Source: Pogonophryne albipinna (Eukaryota > Chordata > Actinopteri > Perciformes > Artedidraconidae). Taken from it: a DNA stretch of 64,000 bases. The position numbers and the translations under genes are program-made. The notes under the pieces were generated by a model. That model had not been told where the DNA came from. It saw only the letters and a list, made by a program, of their open reading frames with translations, and searched no databases. The stretch is taken from positions 4,061,271 to 4,125,270 of the forward strand of contig CM053251.1 of NCBI GenBank assembly GCA_028583405.1. The letters are read 5' to 3'. Below, one piece after another: positions 56,350-64,000 of the stretch. Each line of letters starts with the position of its first letter. The first letter of the stretch is position 1.

Positions 56350-58317
56350 TCACTTGACATAAACATTAGGCATGTCCAACAGGCATGTGTGATACCTAAG
56401 GTAACGTGCAGCAGAGAGGTGTGATGTTCTCTGTTCACAGAGGATGAGAGAAACAGCATGTGGAACTAACAGGGTCAAAGGTGCATATCCCACAATGTCA
56501 CGTGAGGAGTTGAGAGCTTGCTCAGCTGCAGCAACTGCACGGAGACATTTAGGCAGGCCAGCAGCTACAGGATCTAGCTTGGAGGAGAAATAGGCAACAG
56601 GCCTCTGTTTTCCCCCATGATCTTGAAGGAGAACTGAGGTCATACACCCATGTCGTTCATCCACTGCCTGAGTGAAAGGTTTAGTGTGATCAGGTAGATC
56701 TAGCGTCGGTGGGGATTGGAGAGCCAGCTTCATGTTAATGAAGGCTTCCTCGGCTTCAGGTGTCCATATGAGGTGATCTGTAGGTTTCAAACCAGTGACG
56801 TGCGTGATAGTACGGAGTGGCAATTCGATTGGAGAATAGTTTGGAATGAATGACCTGCAGTATGAACACATACCAAAAAATTACATCATCTGTCGCTTAG
56901 TGACAGGTTTTGGCAGAGCAGCCAATGATGCAATACGCTTCCCTGAAAGCGCTTTCCCCTCTCCTGAAATGACATGACCCAAAAATGTAACTGTTCTTTG
57001 TACATATTGGAGTTTTGACAAACTGGCCTTGTGGCCCTCGGCTGCGAGGTGCATTAACAAAGCAATAGTGTCGGTTTCACATTGTTCAGCTGTGGGCGTG
57101 CAAATCATAAGATCATCAACATACTGTATGAGTGCAGTGCCTTTAGAAACTTGTAGAGAGGCCAAACTTGTACACAATGCCTGGTTGTACACAGTAGGAG
57201 ATTCACAGTAGCCTTGACACAAACGTGTGAATGTGTAAGGTTTACCATCATATTCAAATGCAAACCAGAATTGGCTGTCTTTGTGTACAGGGACACTGAA
57301 AAATGCATTTGAGAGATCTATGACAGTGAAAAATGCTGCAGAGGCTGGAACTTGGGAAATAATCAGATAAGGATTTGGAACGAGCGGTGCGCGTGCATGC
57401 ACAGCTGCATTTACAGCTGCATTTACAGCTCGTAAATCCTGGACAAATCTCCACTCGTCAGGAGGTTTGTCTCTGATCTTTTTGACAGGAAACACTGGAG
57501 TGCGTACCAGGGAATCGTTACACGGAATAATGACCCCTTGTTTAAGCAGAGAGGTAAACACTGGCCGAATGCCATCAACAGCTTCACGTTTCAATGGGTA
57601 CTGGGGTTGATTTGGACGGAACGTGGACTTAGGAGTGATAACTACAGGCTCCGCAGAGCGAATCAAACCTACATCATATTTGTGAGCTGCCCACAGTGTT
57701 TGAGGCACTGTTTTTAGCGCGTCAGGGAGCTCAGAAATATGACTGAAAAATGAGAACTCCGGGCCAGATGTGCCAGGAACGGGGTTAACATAGTCATCAT
57801 TGCCTGTGAGAATCAGAGAACGCAGTACATGAACTGGGCAGTCGATGCTGTACTTAAACACGTCATGTGATGAGGAATACTTAATCAACGGGTCGTCTGT
57901 GCTAGTCCAATCAGTACTAGATTCCCAGTCTTTAACGATTGGACCCACATCTCTCCATCTATCAGTGGGGCCCCTGGCTAGTGAAATGTGTGGGACCGCC
58001 CCTGGGATTTGATACAGCTTGTGTTGTGTGGGTGTGAGTGTAACAGAAACAGCGCTGTGCAGCGAATTCCAATACATAGTTTTAAGCATGAGCTCATCAT
58101 TCAAACATTCCAGCAGAAAACTCTCCTCATAGTATTTACACGGTTCATCAACCACGTTAGCAGTACAATGCAAATGAGAAGTCTCCATGAACACAGCAGG
58201 TGGAGAAACACGTTGATCAGTCAAATGCAACAACGCCTGAGAATCAGGATATGTCAGCAGCCATTGATACACATTCAACAGTTCTTTATCATCAAATGTG
58301 GGGTTCTGAACCATCAA
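56350..58317 (-). pseudogene. ERV pol: reverse transcriptase and connection
   Basis: About 250 residues of extension precede the RT, which reads LKQGVIIP, PVFPVKK, WRFVQDLRAVN, FFTVIDLSNAFFS and the active site QYVDDLMI. An in-frame TAA (56881-56883) interrupts it before CSYCRSFIPNYSP (thumb/connection). A second in-frame TGA (56350-56352) separates it from the RNase H part; the context suits CGA-to-TGA decay. All three parts share one frame. The long stretch before RT is not typical of classical gammaretroviruses. Confidence 0.9.
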
Positions 58318-58763
58318 AGTTGATGGCTGTCGGACTTTAAGACCCTCATTTGTGGAAAAATGAGGTCCAAGCCGAACCGGAGAATCAGATCTCTGCCCAG
58401 TAAATGTATTGGGCAGACAGATGATAAAAGAAAACTGTGTTTGACTGATGTGGGAAATGGATGACTGTCATCACCGTTATATTTACACTGAAGTGGTACA
58501 GAAAACTTCTCCTTCACAGTTACCCCAGCCGTTCCTATTGAGTGAATAAATCTACCACTAAATTTGCAATCAGGCAAATCTGCCCTTTTTACCACAGAGT
58601 GGGTAGCCCCAGAATCAAACAGAAATGTAACATTAACACCCATGATAGCTAAAGTCAATGTGGGACATTTCTTAAATGCTGTTTCAGTGTCATATTTCAA
58701 ATATGTACCATTTTCAACTACAGACATTTTCTCTAAATCTTCCAATTTCTCAATAGCCTGCAT
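58314..58763 (-). pseudogene. ERV protease
   Basis: A retropepsin with the active-site LFDSGATHSVV near residue 50, flap region and LLGRDLI near the end. Its TGA (58314-58316) overlaps the start of the following pol frame, which lies one base back. Whether this was a native frameshift site or decay cannot be told. The upstream part overlaps the gag 3' end. Confidence 0.85.
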
Positions 58764-59713
58764 GATGTGTGTGTGTGTGTCACTTCCCTGGTTAGATGCT
58801 GCTGGCTGAATTTCCGTCTCGCTCGATTGGGCCCCTTCCTCCCCATCTGATGTAGGTCAGTCTGATTGTGAATGGCCCGTCCTTGCTGTCCCCCTCTGCC
58901 TCCGCTGCCAGTGTTCTGTGGGCAGTCCCGGATCCAATGTTCAACACTGCCACACTTGAAACATCTTTCGTCGTTTGAAGGTCTTGCTTCTCGTCCTCTG
59001 CCTCGGAAAACCTCCTCTGCCTCTCCCTCGGTATTGTGAGCGGCCAGCATTCTGCGTGGCTTGCGCTGTGGCTGTGAGTCCGTTGAGGAAGGCATTACTG
59101 AGGTGTCCCCCCCAAACACCTGCTTGGTCCCCTAGGGCATCGGGTTTGTTTATCCCGCTGTTGTCCCGGAATACTTGGGCCTGATGGGGGTGGACGAGCT
59201 TGGAGTTGACTGGGAGTCTGTTGACTGCATGGCTGGGGCTTGTAGTGGTGGGGGAGGTGTTTGAGGTGGGCCAGCCGGATTGCCAGGGTTGTACGCCGGG
59301 GGAGGGAAAGGATACCCAGAGTCGAGGAGAGGTCATTCAGGCCTGCAATGGAGGATACAGAGATATCTGGGATTTACATGGTTTTGGAAATAATTTATTT
59401 TCCTTCTTTTCTTCACATTCATCTTCAACCTTAATATTTTCTTTATTGCCGAGGCCAACTGCCTCCTTTCACGGCACTCTGCTTCATCCTCCCAGTATTT
59501 TAAACACTTTCTGTGAGTTTCCAGCTTTTCTAAGTCTTTTACTTTAACTTTGCTCTTCTTTTTCATTCCATCTTCACACTCTTGTAATTTATTCTTTAGG
59601 TTCTTGATTTTTATTTTACTCAAAGACCCTCCTTTTGGAAATCCGAACATTTCCGTCCAGATATTTAATTTAGACAGACTGTTTTCACCATGTTTTGCTC
59701 GCATGACATCCAC
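58733..59713 (-). pseudogene. ERV gag, apparently lacking capsid
   Basis: The 5' part (59713-59333) encodes a lysine-rich, matrix-like segment with FGFPKGGSLSK. It is followed, in shifted frames, by a proline-rich stretch and a nucleocapsid segment with one CCHC knuckle (C-FK-C-GSVE-H-WIRD-C, near 58950) flanked by Arg/Gly. In all about 980 bp, too short for matrix plus a normal capsid of some 250 residues, and no major homology region was recognised. I infer an internal deletion. Confidence 0.7.
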
Positions 59714-60154
59714 AATCGGACCCTCAGGAGGGTGTACTAGCCCCCTATTCTGCTTTGCTTCCTAACAAAGTCTTTAAATGTTACCTAAACACCCCGTGTT
59801 ACCAAAACACTATTTTTCACCCGTCGGTGATGTGATACTTGTTCCTCAGTACAAATCACCCAAAAACTGATCGTAAACCTTGGTTACGACGGATATACCA
59901 AATATCCTACTTTCGAGCAGTCCCTCTCATAAATGTCATGGAGTTTAATTACGTTTAACTTTAAACAATTTAGACACTGTACATCTCACCGAGTATTGAA
60001 AGCCTTTTGAGTTCGTTGGATCTCGTGAAGTCAATCGGTTCCACCCCGGCGCTGGTCCTCTCGTCCCGTACGGTTTCTGTCGAGGTAGAGGAGAATCCGA
60101 GGATCCTGGAGCGACCACCAGCGTCCGTAGGTGTCCCCAATCGAACTTGCAGAG
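59714..60154 (-). other. ERV 5' leader
   Basis: Untranslated region between primer site and gag. No further feature is recognised; a packaging signal cannot be located by eye. Confidence 0.5.
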
Positions 60155-60629
60155 ATCCTGCCGACAACGCAAAGCCATGTTGGATAAACTACCATCTTAT
60201 ATCTGCTCCCTGATCTCTCTGCGAATTGAAAGTACTTATTGCCTGAGATCGCATGCTGTGGTTTTATTAAATGTGCCAAGTGCTAGGACTGTCTTAGGGA
60301 AGAAAGCTTTTAGATGTGCAGCTCCACTAACATGGAACAGTCTGCAAAAAGAATGGAAATTACCAAGCTAGTACCACTACATGTTTTTAAAGCTCGGTTG
60401 GATGCTACAAAATCAGATGCTGTTGGTACCTGTACATGTGGTTAAATATGTAAATTGTAATCCCTGTACATTTTGCTGTATGATGTCCTTTTCTTGTTCT
60501 GTTGTTTATGTTTTTATGTCTTCTTGTGGAACCTACTGCTGCAGGTCTCCCTTGAAAAAGAGATCATTGATCTCAATGGGATTTTACCTGGATAAATAAA
60601 GGTTTTGAATTGAATTGAATTGAACGCCA
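60155..60629 (-). other. ERV primer-binding site (tRNA-Ser-like), split by a LINE
   Basis: On + the site reads ATCCTGCCGACAACGC (60155-60170) and, after the LINE, CCA (60627-60629), three bases from the LTR. The 18-nt string matches the 3' end of vertebrate tRNA-Ser(AGA) as I remember it, with one difference, and includes the CCA. The insertion therefore destroyed minus-strand priming. Confidence 0.7.
60171..60622 (+). mobile_element. 5'-truncated L2/CR1-type LINE in the ERV primer site
   Basis: It encodes the end of a LINE ORF2 (LPSYICSLISLRIESTYCLR, KKAFRCAAPLTWNSLQ), then a 3' UTR ending GGATAAATAAAGG and TTGAA repeats. AACGC is duplicated on both sides (60166-60170, 60623-60627). Younger than the ERV. 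Confidence 0.85.
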
Positions 60630-60632
60630 AGT

Positions 60633-61094
60633 TGTTACGGAAATCTTAGACCTAGTCAATACTGTGGAGATACACAGGTCAGAATGATCAAACAATAAAT
60701 GGTGAAACAAACAGAGTTGTCTTTCTGGTTATTTATTTGAAGCTTCAAAGACACCGGTCTCACAGAGTATAGGATAGTCTGCAGGAGTGTGCGCAATAGT
60801 CACAAAATAGCAAAGCTTATATACAATATAGGGCGGGCAGACAGAGTTTCCTCAGAAATCTGCTTTCACACGGTCTCATATTGTTATGGGAGTTCAAACT
60901 TTGTGTGAAGAGGAGTAGTTTCAACATAGTCTGCCAAATCAGCTCTGTGGCCTTGAAGCGCTTGGGAATAAAAACCCTCATTAGAGTATGCAGAGAAAAC
61001 AGCACATATCAGGAAATGGTACAGTAGGGTTAGACAATGCTTTTAGAAGCATTTGGTTTCACCATATAAGGTAATATAAGAAATTGCCACTACA
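60633..61094 (-). repeat. ERV 5' LTR
   Basis: 462 bp, TG...CA, with TATATAAG at about 60814-60821 on the minus strand and AATAAA near 60731. Lacks the CTGTA present in the 3' LTR. Minor substitutions (ACCGGTC for ACAGGTC near 60753, CACCATA for TAGCATA near 61060) show that the provirus is not brand new. Confidence 0.95.
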
Positions 61095-61623
61095 TCATAC
61101 AAATAATCCATGGTCAAAGGTCATGAGAAAATATATTAAGCTCATGGATACCTTAACCGTTCAAACTGTGCAAGACACAATGTAGGAAATGGAAACTTAG
61201 TGTTTAATAATTCCGTGTATTTTATTTACAAACTCAACTCTTTTTTTTTACTTGTGTCATTTGCGATGGCCATTTGTTGTTTATATATTTATTTGACAGG
61301 GACAATGCACATTGATTGACATTTCTGTAAATGCGCCAGAGTTAGCCAACAGGATATGTTTGTTGTGTTCAAGGGATCTGCTTCAAATCAAATAATCAAA
61401 TAAATAAATAATAATAAATCAGCCAATCAAATAATATGCCAGTATCAGCACGAGCCAATCAAACCGCTGCTTGTGTGTCAGGGGTGGGAGATTCATGGTC
61501 GAGTTTCTGACACGTTATGCCCGCCGGCAAGCTTCAACGCACACCGCTGTGTGGACGGGCCGTTACAGTGTAGGGGGCATTTAATATGTTAGTTTATTGG
61601 TTTATCTAAAGAAGTTAAGATTT
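61095..61623. repeat. Spacer of the tandem tRNA unit
   Basis: The same order of motifs (CATGGTCAAAGGTCATGAG, TTGACAGGGACAATGCAC, CAACAGGATATG, then CAGCCAATCAAATAATATGC) recurs in later units. The TTGACAGGGACAATGCAC block resembles a fish LINE 3' region. A B-type tRNA expected here by comparison with the later units is missing, replaced by an AT-rich junction near 61388-61420. Confidence 0.6.
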
Positions 61624-61705
61624 ACCAGGAGTGGGGTTTGAACCCACGAGGGCTATTGCCCATTGGATCTTAAGTCCAACGCCTTAACCACTCGGCCATC
61701 CTGGT
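61624..61705 (-). tRNA. tRNA-Leu (UAA), A-type flank
   Basis: 82 nt, 5' ACCAGGATGGCCGAGTGG, anticodon loop CTTAAGA, class II variable arm. T loop TTCAAAC instead of TTCGAAC; purine 57 is kept, so the B-box consensus is still met. No run of four T follows closely. Confidence 0.9.
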
Positions 61706-62081
61706 GAGGATGAAGAGCAAATAGAGCATACAAATAATCCATGGTCAAAGGTCATGAGAAAATATATTAAGCTCATGGATACCTTAACCGTTCAAACTGT
61801 GCAATGTAGGAAATGGAAACTTAGCGATTCATAATTAAGTGTATTTTATGTACAAACTAAAGTCTTTTGTTTTTACTTGTGTCATTTGCGATGGCCGTTT
61901 AAAAAAAAAAATGTTTTATAATATATTTATTTGACAGGGACAATGCACATTGATTGACATTTCTGTAAATGCGCCAGAGTTAGCCAACAGGATATGTTTG
62001 TTGTGTTCAAGGGATCTGCTTCTCCCTTCCAGTGCATTTATTATGTCAATATGTCGCTGTATTTGCAGACGCTAAGAATTT

Positions 62082-62163
62082 ACCAGGAGTGGGGTTCGAA
62101 CCCACGAGGGCTATTGCCCATTGGATCTTAAGTCCAACGCCTTAACCACTCGGCCATCCTGGT
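62082..62163 (-). tRNA. tRNA-Leu (UAA), B-type flank
   Basis: 82 nt with canonical T loop TTCGAAC and intact A-box. Preceded on the minus strand by CATCCTTACC-type flank and followed by AAATTCTTAGC, a possible weak TTCTT terminator. Confidence 0.93.
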
Positions 62164-62774
62164 AAGGATGAACAGGAATTAGAGCATCAAATTGATCTAT
62201 TGTCAAAGGTCATGAGAAATTATATTAATCGAATGGATACCTTAACCACTCAAACTGTACAAGACAAAATTTAAACAAAATGTAAAAAAGTGCGAGTAAT
62301 TATTGACAGTTTTTTAGATACAAACTCAACTTTTTTTTACTTTGTCATTTGCTTATAATTGCTACCGTATCACCGTTTGTTGGGTTTAAGGGACCTGCTT
62401 CTCCCTTACGGTACGTTCACACGGTTCCGTTGCGTGCTTCAACGGAGACGCCTCCCATTCACTTTGAATGGGGTGACGTCAAGCTTTGCCGAACTGCATT
62501 GTGGTTCCGTCGCATCGCTTTGCCTCCGTTGTTCGCTTCGAAAGTTGAGAAAAGTTCAACTTTTCAAGCGTCAGCTAATCAAATAATATGCCAGTATGAG
62601 CACTAGCCAATCAAACCTCTGCTTGTGTGTCAGGGGTGGGAGATTCATGTGATTGGTTGTTTCAGACACGCCCGCCGGCAAGCTTCAACGCACACCGCTG
62701 TGTGGACGGGCCGTTCCAGTGTAGGGGGCATTTAATATGTTAGTTTATTGGTTTATCTACAGAAGTTAAGATTT
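62164..62774. repeat. Spacer of the tandem tRNA unit
   Basis: Contains CGTATCACCGTTTGTTGGG, CGGTACGTTCACACGG and CTTCGAAAGTTGAGAAAAG, repeated 1157 bp later at 63522 onward, then the CCAAT-type boxes. No gene: the paired frames at 62349 and 63506 are repeats of each other and lack domains. Confidence 0.85.
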
Positions 62775-62856
62775 ACCAGGAGTGGGGTTTGAACCCACGA
62801 GGGCTATTGCCCATTGGATCTTAAGTCCAACGCCTTAACCACTCGGCCATCCTGGT
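62775..62856 (-). tRNA. tRNA-Leu (UAA), A-type flank
   Basis: 82 nt, identical in body to the copy at 61624, including the TTCAAAC T loop. Confidence 0.9.
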
Positions 62857-63238
62857 GAGGATGAACAGCAAATAGAGCATACAAATAATCCATGGTCAAA
62901 GGTCATGAGAAAATATATTAAGCTCATGGATACCTTAACCGTTCAAACTGTGCAAGACACAATGTAGGAAATGGAAACTTAGCGATTAATAATTAAGTGT
63001 ATTTTATTTACAAACTAAAGTCTTTTATTTTTACTTGTGTCATTTGCGAAGGCCGTTTGAATTTTTTGTTTTTTATAATATATTTATTTGACAGGGACAG
63101 TGCACATTGATTGACATTTCTGTAAATGCGCCAGAGTTAGACAACAGGATATGTTTGTTGTGTTCAAGGGATCTGCTTCTCCCTTCCAGTGCATTGATTA
63201 TGTCAATATGTCGCTGTATTTGCAGAAGCTAAGAATTT
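62857..63238. repeat. Spacer of the tandem tRNA unit
   Basis: Closely repeats 61706-62081, including TTGACAGGGACAGTGCAC and CAACAGGATATGTTTG. Confidence 0.9.
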
Positions 63239-63320
63239 ACCAGGAGTGGGGTTTGAACCCACGAGGGCTATTGCCCATTGGATCTTAAGTCCAACGCCTT
63301 AACCACTCGGCCATCCTGGT
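63239..63320 (-). tRNA. tRNA-Leu (UAA), B-type flank
   Basis: 82 nt. It sits in B-type flanks like 62082 but carries the TTCAAAC T loop of the A-type copies, suggesting gene conversion between types or recurrent change. Confidence 0.9.
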
Positions 63321-63939
63321 AAGGATGAACAGGAATTAGAGCATCAAATTGATCTATTGTCAAAGGTCATGAGAAATTATATTAATCGAATCGATACCTT
63401 AACCACTCAAACTGTGCAAGACAAAATGTAAACAAAATGTAAAAAAGAGCGAGTAATTATTGACAGTTTTTTATATACAAACTCAACTTTTTTTCACTTT
63501 GTCATTTGCTTATAATTGCTACCGTATCACCGTTTGTTGGGTTTAAGGGACCTGCTTCTCCCTTACGGTACGTTCACACGGCTCCGTTCCGTGCTTCAAC
63601 GGAGACGCCTCCCATTCACTTTGAATGGGGTGACGTTAAGCTTTGCCGAACTGCATTGTGGTTCCGTCGCATCGCTTTGCCTCCGTTGCTCGCTTCGAAA
63701 GTTGAGAAAAGTTCAACTTTTCAAGCGTCAGCCAATCAAATAATATGCCAGTATGAGCACTAGCCAATCACACGCTGCTTGTGTGTCGGGGGTGAGAGAT
63801 TCATGTGATTGGTTGTTGGTCGAGTTTCAGACACGCCCGCTGGCAAGCTTCAACGCACACCGCTGTGTGGACGGGCCTTTCCAGTGTAGGGGGCATTTAA
63901 TATGTTAGTTTATTGGTTTATCTACAGAAGTTATGATTT
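63321..63939. repeat. Spacer of the tandem tRNA unit
   Basis: Near-identical repeat of 62164-62774 with small differences. Confidence 0.9.
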
Positions 63940-64000
63940 ACCAGGAGTGGGGTTTGAACCCATGAGGGCTATTGCCCATTGGATCTTAAGTCCAACGCCT
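63940..64000 (-). tRNA. tRNA-Leu (UAA), cut by the window end
   Basis: The 3' 61 nt of another A-type copy (TTCAAAC T loop). CATGAGGG in place of CACGAGGG on + breaks the first T-stem pair. The 5' part lies beyond the window. Confidence 0.8.

Larger units (their letters stand above)
53299..61094 (-). mobile_element. Defective endogenous retrovirus, gamma/epsilon-like, 7.8 kb
   Basis: Two direct LTRs (53299-53765 and 60633-61094), TG...CA ends and a 4-bp duplication TCAT (53295-53298, 61095-61098). Paralogous units (e.g. 61721-61745) show the empty site. Order on the minus strand: 5' LTR, tRNA-Ser-type primer site, short gag, protease, reverse transcriptase, RNase H, integrase, env remnant, polypurine tract, 3' LTR. 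In-frame stops, a frameshift and a changed integrase catalytic residue make it inactive. Class is inferred from a single CCHC knuckle and integrase sequence. Confidence 0.9.

Overview
The window looks like intronic DNA from a teleost fish. Three things point there: a dense, nested mix of fish-typical transposable elements (hAT, PIF/Harbinger, Tc1, TTAA-type MITEs, L2 and Rex3/RTE LINEs, DIRS, a Gypsy-like solo LTR, an endogenous retrovirus); very long GT microsatellites; and one short spliced exon in otherwise non-coding sequence. Nothing suggests a prokaryote. Most long open frames are shadows of repeats. All calls rest on reading and memory of families; no alignment or search was run.

The one host protein-coding feature I can support is a 111-bp exon at 43022-43132 (+). 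It encodes the start of the discoidin domain of a contactin-associated protein (CNTNAP/Caspr family, closest to the CNTNAP3/4 type). Residue pattern and both phase-1 splice boundaries match exon 2 of that family as I remember it. If so, everything before it is intron 1 or upstream sequence and everything after it is intron 2, which are long in these genes.

Layout. 0.5-1.8 kb: a deleted PIF/Harbinger transposon holding pieces of both its genes. 2.0-3.65 kb: a 28.5-copy 57-bp minisatellite. 4.0-8.2 kb: a hAT element with an 8-bp target duplication, loaded with a PIF-like element (itself carrying an L2 LINE), a TTAA element and a Rex3 tail. 8.25-11.6 kb: a DIRS retrotransposon with inverted ends, the diagnostic internal complementary region, a tandem-repeat leader and an in-frame gag/recombinase fusion. 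11.8-35 kb: small hAT copies, long-TIR elements, LINE tails, microsatellites, a deleted Tc1 and a SINE. 35.4-35.9 kb: a solo LTR. 36.2-40.7 kb: a 1.5-kb segment tandemly triplicated. 41.7-45.1 kb: MITEs around the exon. 47.55 kb: an intron-containing tRNA-Arg(UCU) followed by a SINE.

50.8-64 kb is a tRNA-Leu(UAA) array on the minus strand, with two tRNAs per roughly 1.16-kb unit. One copy is split exactly at its anticodon by a TTAA transposon. Another unit received a complete-length but defective endogenous retrovirus (53299-61094, minus orientation) with TCAT duplication, paired LTRs, a polypurine tract, a tRNA-Ser-type primer site split by a LINE, and gag-pro-pol remnants. I see no operon-like gene cooperation; the functional content is the CNTNAP exon and the tRNA genes. 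The structures most worth a second look are the DIRS deletion product, the anticodon-targeted insertion, the triplication and the two-type tRNA array.
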